A DNA stretch of 48,612 bases from Flexilinea sp. (GCA_017432685.1 JAFRIR010000100.1:1-48612), one strand, 5' to 3'. Positions 39,756 to 48,029 are shown, counted from the stretch's first letter. The notes: generated by a model not told the origin, from the letters alone. Program-made: numbers and translations.

Positions 39756-40859
39756 ATGAACAAGAGACCAGAACTAATCGACAAACTGAATATTTCAACA
39801 AAAAAGCTTGATTCTATAAAAACTCAAACTGAATATAAAATTAAATATGTGACTGGCTATGTCGAGCAATGGTTATATGTTGCTGCAAATTCTTCCAGAA
39901 AAAATATTGTTTTCATTGACTCGATGGCTAATGCGGGAATATATAAAAATGGAATTTTAGGAACATCTCCTGAGGTTTTATTGAAATTCATTGGTTTTGC
40001 AGAAAAACATCAAGATAAGAATTTCTTTTTATTTGTAAACGAAATTGATAAAGATCGATTATCTGAACATGAAAAAATCGTTTCATACTTTCTTTCCAAC
40101 TGTAACCTAAGCAACATATCGATAGATTACAGTAATCAAGATGTTAATTCTTATTTGGAGAACTATCAAAAATTTGATCCATTTCTCTATTCAAAAGATT
40201 CTTTTTGTATTTTATTTATTGATCCTTATAACTTCCATACTGTTGAAATCTTTAAAATACAAGAATTTGTAAAACGGTATTATTGTGAAGTGTTATTTAA
40301 TGTATTTACAAGTGACAAAATTCGGAACGAAGATAGTGCCGATATTCAAAAATGTTTGGGATCAATAAAAATAACGGATAAAAATACGATAATAACAGAA
40401 ATGGCTAAAAATTTACGAGTAGGAAATATAAAATACATTTTTTCGTATCCTTTTCGGATATCAACGAATATTGAACTTTATCAAATTCTTTATCTTACTC
40501 CGAATATCAGGGGATTAGAAAAGCTTAAAGATGTTATATGGGATGTCTTTGACGGTGCAAGATATTATCGGACATATAACAATTCAATTGATCAGTTATC
40601 TTTATTTGATAAAAACCAAATACAGGATAATTCTGCTCAACAATTTGCCATTGATGCCCAAGAATTACTGTTAACGAATTTTTCCGGAAGAGAACTGCAT
40701 TTCAATCAGATCCAAAACTATATCATAGAAGAAACATTATTAAAACCTTCCCACGTGATAAATAAGGTCATCAAACCATTAATTAAGAGTGAGAAGATAA
40801 TCAAAAAGAATTATACCAAAAAACAAAATTATAAAGATGATTGGTATTCAGTAAAATAA
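39756..40859 (+). CDS. tcmP: three-Cys-motif partner protein TcmP
   Basis: A 367-residue protein of the TcmP family, defined by its constant pairing with proteins bearing a three-Cys, radical-SAM-like motif. It shows KYVTGYVEQW, IVFIDSMANAG followed by GTSPEVL, and ILFIDPYNF. These resemble the SAM-binding and catalytic strands of Rossmann-fold methyltransferases. A winged-helix-like C terminus follows (LLTNFSGRELHFNQI to YKDDWYSVK). The stop overlaps the next start (TAATG). The biochemical role of the family is not established. The low-GC composition matches the restriction genes upstream. Confidence 0.85.
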   Translation: MNKRPELIDKLNISTKKLDSIKTQTEYKIKYVTGYVEQWLYVAANSSRKNIVFIDSMANAGIYKNGILGTSPEVLLKFIGFAEKHQDKNFFLFVNEIDKDRLSEHEKIVSYFLSNCNLSNISIDYSNQDVNSYLENYQKFDPFLYSKDSFCILFIDPYNFHTVEIFKIQEFVKRYYCEVLFNVFTSDKIRNEDSADIQKCLGSIKITDKNTIITEMAKNLRVGNIKYIFSYPFRISTNIELYQILYLTPNIRGLEKLKDVIWDVFDGARYYRTYNNSIDQLSLFDKNQIQDNSAQQFAIDAQELLLTNFSGRELHFNQIQNYIIEETLLKPSHVINKVIKPLIKSEKIIKKNYTKKQNYKDDWYSVK

Positions 40860-41629
40860 TGAAAACTATATCGAAAAAAATCATAAGAAAAACACTGATT
40901 TATAATACCAGAGTAGAGTACGGAGATTATACGATGAATCATGTACTCGGTTGTGCTCATGGTTGCAAATACCCCTGTTATGCATATTTACAAAAGAAAC
41001 GGTTTGGTCAGATATCATCATATGAAGAATGGTGTGAACCTGCATTAGTTGAGAATACCTTAGACATACTGGATTCAGAACTTCCCAAATACAAAAATAA
41101 AATTCAGATGCTTCATTTGTGTTTCACGACAGATCCTTTCATGTATCACTATCCAGAAATTCAGAAAATGAGTGTCGCAGCTATTAAAAAGGTCAATTCA
41201 TATGGAATAACATGTTCAGTTTTAACGAAGGGCACGCTACTACATGAACTAAGAAATTTATCTTCACGAAATGAATATGGAATAACGATAGTTTCCTTAG
41301 ATGAACAGTTTAGAAATCAAATGGAACCTGGTGCTGCTCCTGTAATTGACCGTATATCAGCTTTACAGAAATTACATGATGCCGGTTGCAAAACCTGGGT
41401 TAGTATTGAGCCTTACCCAACGCCAAACATTATTCAACAAGACATCATGGAAATACTTGAAAAGGTATCTTTTGTTGACAAAATCATATTCGGTCGAATG
41501 AATTACAACAAAATGGTCACAGCATATAAAGATCATAAAATATTTTATAATAATATGGCGTCAAAAGTAATCTCATTCTGTAATGATAGAAACATCTCAT
41601 ATCATATAAAAAACAAAACTATTTCTTGA
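40859..41629 (+). CDS. radical-SAM-like protein with CX3CX3C motif
   Basis: A 256-residue protein, coupled to tcmP by a one-base TAATG overlap. Near the N terminus LGCAHGCKYPCYAYLQ has three Cys spaced C-x3-C-x3-C. Usual radical SAM enzymes, including the closely similar SPL-type GCxHxCxYCYA, have C-x3-C-x2-C, so an extra Pro is inserted. A TIM-barrel-like pattern follows (MLHLCFTTDPF, SVLTKGTLL, ITIVSLDEQF, VSIEPYPTP, IIFGRMNYN). It may bind an iron-sulfur cluster and act on DNA or RNA with TcmP. That is inference from family and context. Confidence 0.82.
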   Translation: MKTISKKIIRKTLIYNTRVEYGDYTMNHVLGCAHGCKYPCYAYLQKKRFGQISSYEEWCEPALVENTLDILDSELPKYKNKIQMLHLCFTTDPFMYHYPEIQKMSVAAIKKVNSYGITCSVLTKGTLLHELRNLSSRNEYGITIVSLDEQFRNQMEPGAAPVIDRISALQKLHDAGCKTWVSIEPYPTPNIIQQDIMEILEKVSFVDKIIFGRMNYNKMVTAYKDHKIFYNNMASKVISFCNDRNISYHIKNKTIS

Positions 41630-41651
41630 TGAATTTTAAGGGGATTTAATC

Positions 41652-42650
41652 ATGACAGTTAGTACGGATGAAAAACGAGTATGGGGAATACATACGCTGA
41701 ATGATGATCTTTTTTTGAAAGATAATGTCATCGCGATCGGCTGGAAAGAGATCGGAGATTTATCTTTGATCATACCAGATCGGGAAGATTTTAGAATTCA
41801 GTATGATAAAGTCTATCCGGGCGATAAGAAAGGCCGAGTAGCCAATGCCGTGGGGATGCTTTTCCGATTCTGTCATGAGGCTCAAATTGGTGATTATGTG
41901 GTCTTTCCTTCCAAAAAAGATCGGAAAATCAATATCGGCGTGATCGAAAGTGACTATTATTTTGAACCGGCTGCTTATGAGTATCCAAATCAGCGGAAAG
42001 TGAAATGGCTTGTGCATGTGCCCAGAACATCTTTTTCTCAGGGGGCTCTTTATGAAGCCGGTTCGGCTATGACCTTTTTCATGATCAAGAATTATGCAGA
42101 TGAATATCTTTCGGCATTGGATAAAGGATTCAAAAAAGCCGCACTTGACAATGCCGGAGAGGATGAAAGTATAGCCGCGACTGCTGATGAAATTATCGAA
42201 AGCACAAAAGATTTTGTTCTGAAAGAGTTAAGCAGACAGTTGAAGGGATACGATCTGGAAGTATTTATTGCGGATTTGTTGAATGCGATGGGATATCGGA
42301 CGACAATTTCTCCGCATGGCGGTGACAGCGGTATTGATATTGTTGCTTATAAAGATGAACTTCCCCCAAGAATTACAGTTCAGGTAAAGAGTCAGGACAG
42401 CGATATCAAAGAAACAACAATTCAATCACTCAAAGGTGCGATGATGCCGGGTGATTATGGGGTTTTTATTACGCTGTCCAACTACACCAAAAATGCGCAG
42501 AAATTTCTTGATGCGAATCCGATCATCCGCGGGATAAACGGTTCTGAACTTGTTGATTTGGTATTGAAATATTATGACCTGCTCGGTGACAAACATCAGA
42601 AAATTTTACCTTTGAAAAAGGTCTATATCCCTGTGCCAAAGGAAAAATAA
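41652..42650 (+). CDS. Mrr-like restriction endonuclease
   Basis: A 332-residue nuclease. The C-terminal Mrr catalytic domain (residues ~195-300) shows YDLEVFIADLLNAMGY, the SGIDIVAYKD strand with Asp and the QVKSQ motif with Gln and Lys, the PD-(D/E)xK-type set. The N-terminal half (KRVWGIHTLNDDLFL, IAIGWKEIG, GDYVVFPSKKDRKINIG) resembles small-molecule or DNA-base-sensing modules fused to Mrr proteins. Such enzymes cut modified foreign DNA. Composition is closer to the host than the preceding genes, so it may be a separate acquisition. Confidence 0.83.
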   Translation: MTVSTDEKRVWGIHTLNDDLFLKDNVIAIGWKEIGDLSLIIPDREDFRIQYDKVYPGDKKGRVANAVGMLFRFCHEAQIGDYVVFPSKKDRKINIGVIESDYYFEPAAYEYPNQRKVKWLVHVPRTSFSQGALYEAGSAMTFFMIKNYADEYLSALDKGFKKAALDNAGEDESIAATADEIIESTKDFVLKELSRQLKGYDLEVFIADLLNAMGYRTTISPHGGDSGIDIVAYKDELPPRITVQVKSQDSDIKETTIQSLKGAMMPGDYGVFITLSNYTKNAQKFLDANPIIRGINGSELVDLVLKYYDLLGDKHQKILPLKKVYIPVPKEK

Positions 42651-42680
42651 AACCTGAATCAGAAGATGTGAGGCGGAAGA

Positions 42681-44147
42681 ATGTCAATCGGCTCAAAAAT
42701 AAACAAAACTTATACATTGGATTATCTGATCACCGCACCGGAGAATAAATATTTCGATCGGAAATCAGCAGATATTAAGCCCTCCGATCTTGCTAGACAC
42801 GTTTCCGCCTTCGCAAACGCTGACGGCGGCGTGATAGCCATCGGTATTGAAGATAAAAGCAAAGAGATCACCGGAATCAACGCTTATGGGGAAACAAAAA
42901 TTAATGCCTTCATTAATGCGCCAAGAGTTCATTGCAAACCGATGCCTGATTACCAGGAAGAGTTCATCGATGTTACCAATAATCAGGGAAAACCGGATCG
43001 GATTCTGCTTTTGCACGTCAACAAAAGTACAGAACAAATAATTCGTACAGATAATGATTCGACCTGGCTGCGGATTGGTGACAGTTCCGTAGAAATGAAA
43101 GGTGATAATCTGCGAAATCTGGAATATGAGAAGAATTCCCGGCATTATGAGGATGAACTACACCCGGATGCAACTATTGAGGATTTGGATGATGATCTGC
43201 TCCGACAATATTCTGAACATATTGGCGCTGAAAATATGCCTTTTCGTGATGTTCTTCGTGCCCGAGGATTTTTGAAAAAACAGGGGGAACAGGAACATTT
43301 GACCAATGCGGCAGTCCTGTTATTTGCCAGGAATATCTATCAATTTTATCCAAATTGCCGTATCCGGTTTGTGCGCTACGACGGCAATTATGCAGGAGTT
43401 GGCACTGACATCAACATCATCAGGGATAAAACGATTGAATATCCGCTGTTGAAAATCATTGATGAAGCTAAGAGCTTTATCCAGACACAGCTCCGGGAGT
43501 TTACGATGCTGGATGTGAACAGCGGAAAATTCAAAGTTGTTCCGGAATACCCAGAGTTTGCCTGGCTGGAAGGAATTGTCAACGCGGTAACACACCGCGA
43601 ATACGCACTGAGCGGAAGTTATATCAAAGTGAGCATGTATGATGACCGTCTTGAAATTGAAAGTCCGGGGAAACTTCCAAACATTGTTACGGTGGAAAAC
43701 ATCCGGGACATCCGATATTCAAGAAATCCCCGTATCTCCAGAACGCTGACTGAAATGGGATGGGTCCGGGAATTGAATGAAGGTGTAAAACGCATTTATC
43801 GGGATATGGAGAGTTTCTTCCTTGATGATCCGATTTACGCAGAACCGGATCAATCTGTAAAGTTGACATTGAAAAACAATATCATAATGCGGGGTATGCG
43901 GCAGGTAGATCGAGCTGCGTCAGAAATTGGAAATGATGTGTGGAATGAAATTGATGATTTAGAGAAAACTATTATTACATTCATAAGTGGTCGAGGCAGG
44001 GTTGGTCGTATTGAGATAGAGAAATATACCCATAAGTCGACTAAAACAGTCAACAACCGATTAAATCATCTTATCGAATTGGGTCTTGTTACTGCAATTG
44101 GCAACAAACATGACCCCGGTCGTGTTTATGAATTTAATAAACAATAA
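42681..44147 (+). CDS. Schlafen/AlbA_2-type putative DNA-binding ATPase-like protein
   Basis: A 488-residue protein. Residues ~15-120 form the AlbA_2 (Schlafen) domain: FDRKSADIKPSDLARHVSAF, ADGGVIAIGIED. Residues ~280-370 form a GHKL-type ATP-binding domain of the HATPase_c_4 type (FAWLEGIVNAVTHREY, SPGKLPNIVTVENI). A C-terminal winged helix follows (GRVGRIEIEKYTHKSTKTVNN, split). Often annotated as RecG-like or transcriptional regulator. Schlafen-domain proteins occur frequently in defence islands. It follows the Mrr gene by 30 bases and may be co-transcribed. Confidence 0.83.
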   Translation: MSIGSKINKTYTLDYLITAPENKYFDRKSADIKPSDLARHVSAFANADGGVIAIGIEDKSKEITGINAYGETKINAFINAPRVHCKPMPDYQEEFIDVTNNQGKPDRILLLHVNKSTEQIIRTDNDSTWLRIGDSSVEMKGDNLRNLEYEKNSRHYEDELHPDATIEDLDDDLLRQYSEHIGAENMPFRDVLRARGFLKKQGEQEHLTNAAVLLFARNIYQFYPNCRIRFVRYDGNYAGVGTDINIIRDKTIEYPLLKIIDEAKSFIQTQLREFTMLDVNSGKFKVVPEYPEFAWLEGIVNAVTHREYALSGSYIKVSMYDDRLEIESPGKLPNIVTVENIRDIRYSRNPRISRTLTEMGWVRELNEGVKRIYRDMESFFLDDPIYAEPDQSVKLTLKNNIIMRGMRQVDRAASEIGNDVWNEIDDLEKTIITFISGRGRVGRIEIEKYTHKSTKTVNNRLNHLIELGLVTAIGNKHDPGRVYEFNKQ

Positions 44148-44160
44148 CACCGGGAATAAT

Positions 44161-44283
44161 TTACCAAGTATTGCCAAGTAATTACCAAGTTCATCCATTA
44201 AATATGAACTGATAATTGTTGTATGACAAAATAAACCTGGCAATATGATTTACCAAGTATTACCAAGTAATTACCAAGTTCGA
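44161..44283 (+). repeat. two clusters of ACCAAGT repeats
   Basis: Each cluster reads TTACCAAGT, ATTACCAAGT (ATTGCCAAGT in the first), AATTACCAAGT, then TC. The copies at 44160-44192 and 44251-44282 are nearly identical over about 32 bases and lie 90 bp apart. The following 44284-44446 holds a further GCGAAGT-type run and no gene. Confidence 0.8.
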
Positions 44284-44446
44284 TTTTCTGAGTAAGCATT
44301 CATCCAAATTGGATTGGTAGAAAAATCAAACCAATACACTCGATGCCCATTTTTTTTGCGAAGTGATTGCAAAGTTTTGCGAAGTTCGCTTGCTTTTTTT
44401 ACCAATGGTCAGTACCCGCCTGGGAACTGTAGTCAAGGTGCATGGC

Positions 44447-44573
44447 AGGGTGCGAGCTTAGCTCGATTGATGCAGTGCAGGACCTTCGGCCCCCGGGGAG
44501 GACGGTTTTACCTCTGGCAATTGGATGCCGATTTCCCGAGGGACGGGCCCCTACGGGTACCGACCCTCTATCG
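44447..44573 (-). repeat. island-flanking inverted repeat, right arm
   Basis: Reverse complement of the left arm at 35559-35684. It runs up to the 3' end of the HAD phosphatase gene and marks the return to normal host-like composition. Confidence 0.88.
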
Positions 44574-44611
44574 AGGCAAAGGGGACAGGGCGATCTGTCC
44601 CATGGAAGGAG

Positions 44612-45439
44612 TCAGATCAGGTTCAATTGATGAAATGCGGTGGCGATGCCGTCCCGGTCAACGGGCGGGCAAATGAGGCTGCTTTTGGCTTTGAGGGTGG
44701 GACTGCCGTTTTCCATACAGACGGAGGCGCCGACGGTTTCGATCATTTCGAGATCGTTCATGGAGTCGCCGAAACCGATGGTATCGGCAAGGTCACAGCC
44801 AAGGTATTCGGTGACCAGGCGGACGCCTTTGCCCTTGTCAAATTTCCGGTTGATCATCTCACCGTTCAGACAGCCGAGACTGAAAGCTTCCTGGACAACG
44901 AAGTTATATTTCTCCCCGAGAGCTCTCTTTGCGGGAGCAAGCTGCTCTTCGGATTCACACGTAAAGACGATCTTATAAACGGGACAACCGGGGTATTCAT
45001 TCAGCGGTCTGACTCCCAGGTCTTCTTCCAGCGCTCTGCGCAAGCGGATCAGTTCGCTGTTCCCACCGTTTTTCCCGGCGAGGAAGGCTCCCATGCCCTC
45101 ATCACACCAGGTGCCTTCCTTTGATTCGATGGTGCGGAAAACATGGGTCTGTTCAAGCAGCTTCATGGCGGTCTCAAAATCTTCCCGCTCCATCGGGCAG
45201 TCATAAAGAACTCTGTCGCCGACAAAGACGATGCCGCCGGCTCCGCCGACCGCCCCGTCGAAGGTACAAATGTTCATCAGGGGTTTGAGCATGGGAATGT
45301 TGCGTCCGGAGCAGAGAAAAACTTTATGTCCGTTGGCACGGGCAGCATCGATGGCGTCCAGCGCGGATCGCGGGGGAATGTTGGACCCCGGCGGTGTCAG
45401 CGTCCCGTCAATATCGAGAAAAATCAGCTTGACATTCAT
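44612..45439 (-). CDS. HAD superfamily phosphatase, Cof type
   Basis: A 275-residue Cof-like HAD phosphatase acting on small phosphorylated metabolites. Motif I is FLDIDGTLT with the nucleophilic Asp, motif II FLCSGRN, motif III a Lys in KGKGV and motif IV GFGDSMNDLEM. The C2-type cap lies between motifs II and III. Length is typical. The start ATG overlaps a stop codon (ATGA) of the small open frame behind the abrB-like gene. Substrate unknown. Confidence 0.92.
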   Translation of the reverse strand: MNVKLIFLDIDGTLTPPGSNIPPRSALDAIDAARANGHKVFLCSGRNIPMLKPLMNICTFDGAVGGAGGIVFVGDRVLYDCPMEREDFETAMKLLEQTHVFRTIESKEGTWCDEGMGAFLAGKNGGNSELIRLRRALEEDLGVRPLNEYPGCPVYKIVFTCESEEQLAPAKRALGEKYNFVVQEAFSLGCLNGEMINRKFDKGKGVRLVTEYLGCDLADTIGFGDSMNDLEMIETVGASVCMENGSPTLKAKSSLICPPVDRDGIATAFHQLNLI

Positions 45440-45536
45440 TTGATATACCCATTATTCATATATCGTTCTATAAAAACAACAGGTGTGCATATTTCAGGAG
45501 ATAGAACAGTAACATCTGCAAAGTCCTCATTTAATT
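45436..45536 (-). pseudogene. possible remnant of a PIN toxin C terminus
   Basis: Overlapping the end of the abrB-like gene, a frame reads NEDFADVTVLSPEI, then CTPVVFIERYMNNGYIK and a stop. NEDF followed by V-L-S-P-E resembles the last strand and loop of PIN toxins (compare GDKDF and LTPSDF in the intact PIN protein at 31.5 kb). A toxin gene may have been deleted down to its tail. The match is short and could be chance. Confidence 0.3.
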
Positions 45537-45787
45537 GCCATTCTTTCTTCACGAAATTCTTTCATCATTTGAATAACATCCTCTTCGCTGTAGAGTCCAG
45601 CTTTCTCTGCTTCGCCTTCAAATGCCTTTTGTGCTTCTTTGAGTGCATTCATCGTTGAATTCATTAGATACACCCGATTTCCGTCTTCCACAAACAGTAC
45701 CTTATTCCCTTCCTGAAAACCAAAACGTTTGCGTATGTCAATCGGGATGGTGATTTGTCCTTTGGATGTAACTTTTGCAATTTCCAT
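45527..45787 (-). CDS. SpoVT/AbrB domain antitoxin-like protein
   Basis: An 86-residue protein with an N-terminal swapped-hairpin DNA-binding domain: MEIAKVTSKGQITIPIDIRK, then RFGFQEGNKVLFVEDGN. The acidic C-terminal helix is typical of MazE/VapB-type antitoxins. No complete toxin lies beside it, only a possible PIN remnant, so it may now be an orphan regulator. GAGAGG lies eight bases before the ATG and a good promoter stands upstream. Confidence 0.88.
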   Translation of the reverse strand: MEIAKVTSKGQITIPIDIRKRFGFQEGNKVLFVEDGNRVYLMNSTMNALKEAQKAFEGEAEKAGLYSEEDVIQMMKEFREERMAIK

Positions 45788-45825
45788 AATATTACCTCTC
45801 GGCTAATTCCTTACTTTCCTTACTT

Positions 45826-45855
45826 ATTATAATATGGTTTTGTAAACACTGACAA
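45826..45855 (-). promoter_or_regulatory. promoter of the abrB-like gene
   Basis: On the minus strand TTGTCA (45855-45850), an 18-bp spacer and a perfect TATAAT (45831-45826), followed by a ~35-base leader and the ribosome-binding site. Confidence 0.75.
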
Positions 45856-45858
45856 TGA

Positions 45859-47580
45859 TCATTTCTGATTAAAGCAATCTTCACACAGCCCGAATGAATT
45901 GGTGATGGGGAGTTCCTTGCCGCAGCGGCGGCAGGTGCGGATGAACCCGTCTTTGGGTTCGGTGAGCAGTTTCGTGATCTGACGGATCACGTCCCGGCGG
46001 AAGCCTTCGCAGCGGTCTTCCCGGTCGAAGCGGCGGCAGAAGTGGTGATAAAGGTCCAGCGCCCGATACTGGGTCTCACAGCGTTCGAGCGTGGTCATGC
46101 CGAAGTTTGGGACCGGCAGAGGCTCTCCGAGTGCGATGGCTTTGGCACAGGTCACCCAGTAGTCGACAATAGAGAGGTTCCCGGTGTCGACCGGGAGGGT
46201 GATGAGCTTGTACATCAGCTCCTTCTCTACTCTGATCCGTTTGGACGGGAAGGATTTGAGCAGCATCAGCGAGTCGCTCATGTCCTCCCGGTCATACCAG
46301 TCTTCCTGCGGCAGGTGCTGCCATTCTTCCAGCAGCCCACGCAGGGAAAACTCGGAGTCGATGGCTTCCTGTCCCGGGAAGGCGATGCGGTAACGGTAGA
46401 TGGAAGGCGGCGTGCCGGCAAGGGCATGGATGAGCGGTTCACTTTCACCGATGGCGGTGACTTCGCCGATGTCGAACATACCGTAACGTCCGGCCCGTCC
46501 GGCGATCTGCAGAATCTCGGTGTGCGTCAGCGGACGGACACGGGTGCCGTCAAATTTGCGCAGCTCGGAGAAAACGATGCGGCGGATAGGGAGCGAGATG
46601 CCCATGCCGATGGCATCCGTTGCAACCACCACGTCACACTCGCCGGAGGTGTATTTATACACCTCCGACCGTCTTGCTTCCGGGGGCAGTGAGCCGTAGA
46701 TCACGGCCGGCTTGAAGCCGCGCTGTTCCAGTGCGCCGGCAATGCCCAAAACGCCCCGCCGTGAGAAGGCAATGATTGCGTCCGCCACCCGTATGCCGCT
46801 GAGTCCTTCAAGGGCGGGAACTGTGCGCAGCGGAGCGAGCCGTTCATGACGGACGATCTCATATTCCGCGTTCATCAGTCCCAGCAGTTCGCAGATCAGC
46901 TCTTCAGCTTCCGGCGCCAGGCAGACATGGACCTCCGCTGCGTCAATGCGGCAAAGCGCATCCAGCCAGCGGGAACCGCGGTCCGGGTCGGCGATCATCT
47001 GGGCTTCATCGATAACTGCTGTGTTGTAGCGGGCACGGTAATCCGCCATTTCGATGGTGGAGGATGTGATCTGTGCTCCTGCGACCGGGATGGATTCTTC
47101 ACCGGTCAGCAGGGAACAGGGGCAGTTATCGGCGTTAAGCTTGTCGAAGACCTCCAGCGCCAGCAGACGCAGCGGCCCGAGGTAGGCGCCCCGTTCGGCC
47201 TGTTTGAGGGCGATGAGGGCGGTGTAGGTTTTTCCGGAATTGGTCGGTCCGATGTGGAGGACAAAGTGCCGGTGCAGGGCCCGGGCATATTCGAATTTCC
47301 GGTCGGGTGTGAATTGGGAAATGAAGGCGGCACGCTGGGCACGGCGCCGGGCATCGCGCTCTACCTGTCTGGCGATCCGTTCTTTGTCCGCTTTCAGGTC
47401 TTTGTCGTTTTCACAGATGTTGAGAACCTTGCGGCGCGGCCAGGCCAGGGTGGAATGCCGTCCGGGGACCAGGCCGTTTTCCAGCGGCGGCAGATATTTT
47501 TCGATCATCAGCTCCGTCAGCCAGGGGTAGCGGCGCTTGAGCTCTCTTTTGGTGATATAGGGTCGTTCTCGTTTTGGCAT
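45859..47580 (-). CDS. Suv3-like ATP-dependent RNA helicase
   Basis: A 573-residue superfamily 2 helicase like mitochondrial Suv3, which unwinds RNA for degradation. Walker A is HIGPTNSGKTYTAL, motif II VIDEAQMI, later VATDAIGMGI and motif VI QIAGRAGRYG. An Suv3 C-terminal region follows, then a zinc ribbon (CRRCGKELPI and CEDCF) at the very end. The ATG at 47580 is taken. A longer frame to 47736 would translate the family A repeat and is unlikely. Few bacteria carry this helicase; with RNase J in the window it suggests an RNA-decay pair. Confidence 0.87.
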   Translation of the reverse strand: MPKRERPYITKRELKRRYPWLTELMIEKYLPPLENGLVPGRHSTLAWPRRKVLNICENDKDLKADKERIARQVERDARRRAQRAAFISQFTPDRKFEYARALHRHFVLHIGPTNSGKTYTALIALKQAERGAYLGPLRLLALEVFDKLNADNCPCSLLTGEESIPVAGAQITSSTIEMADYRARYNTAVIDEAQMIADPDRGSRWLDALCRIDAAEVHVCLAPEAEELICELLGLMNAEYEIVRHERLAPLRTVPALEGLSGIRVADAIIAFSRRGVLGIAGALEQRGFKPAVIYGSLPPEARRSEVYKYTSGECDVVVATDAIGMGISLPIRRIVFSELRKFDGTRVRPLTHTEILQIAGRAGRYGMFDIGEVTAIGESEPLIHALAGTPPSIYRYRIAFPGQEAIDSEFSLRGLLEEWQHLPQEDWYDREDMSDSLMLLKSFPSKRIRVEKELMYKLITLPVDTGNLSIVDYWVTCAKAIALGEPLPVPNFGMTTLERCETQYRALDLYHHFCRRFDREDRCEGFRRDVIRQITKLLTEPKDGFIRTCRRCGKELPITNSFGLCEDCFNQK

Positions 47581-47632
47581 AATAATTGAAATTGTTAATT
47601 TTGAGTATGATAAAATATTTTCAAAATGTAAC

Positions 47633-47727
47633 AGTTCAGAACCTGGCGACGCATCACGAGATACAGCCCTGCTGTGCGGGCTTCGCCGCAGCATCAGAGC
47701 AGTCTCCGTGTGCTCCGTTCTGAATAG
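47633..47727 (+). repeat. family A palindromic repeat, copy 6
   Basis: Nearly identical to copy 1 at 1094-1189 (GTTCAGAACCTGGCGACGCA through GCAGTCTCCGTGTGCTCCGT), 46 kb away. It sits between the divergent helicase and Phd/YefM-like genes. The close identity points to recent spread or gene conversion. Confidence 0.88.
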
Positions 47728-47762
47728 AAACTTCAAAAAATTGATAGAAGGAGAAACGCCTT

Positions 47763-48029
47763 ATGTTTGTTCGTCCCTCCTCTGCTTTACGAAATGATTA
47801 TACTCTGATTTCAAGCCCTGCCAAAAAAACAGGAGAATCGATCTGCATCACAAACAAGGGTGAAGGAGATGGAGTGTTTGTCAGTACGGAAACATGTGAA
47901 GAGTGTGAAAAAAAATATTTGCACCGTGACAAAATCTATTTAGCCGAATTCAGCAGATTGAACGGTGATCCGGTGTTTACGCAGGCAGAGCTTGATGAAA
48001 AGATGAAGACTTTATTTCGTAACTGCTGA
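47763..48029 (+). CDS. Phd/YefM-like antitoxin domain protein
   Basis: An 88-residue protein. The first half, with RPSSALRNDYTLIS, KKTGESICITNKGEGDG and STETCEE, follows the Phd/YefM antitoxin pattern (RPSSDLRNxYxxIS, TGEPVxITKNGxGD, SxExYEE). The second half is diverged and contains FTQAELDEKMKTLF. GAAGGAG lies upstream of the ATG. No toxin gene is adjacent: the next gene is a membrane permease. An orphan or repurposed antitoxin is likely. Confidence 0.7.
   Translation: MFVRPSSALRNDYTLISSPAKKTGESICITNKGEGDGVFVSTETCEECEKKYLHRDKIYLAEFSRLNGDPVFTQAELDEKMKTLFRNC

Noticed and set aside
44314..44676. Open frame through the right arm of the island repeat
   Set aside because: It encodes repeat DNA and runs antisense into the HAD phosphatase gene; there is no ribosome-binding site.
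47581..47736. N-terminal extension of the Suv3-like helicase
   Set aside because: The extra 52 residues would be translated from the family A repeat and AT-rich spacer. The ATG at 47580 begins at the expected helicase N terminus.
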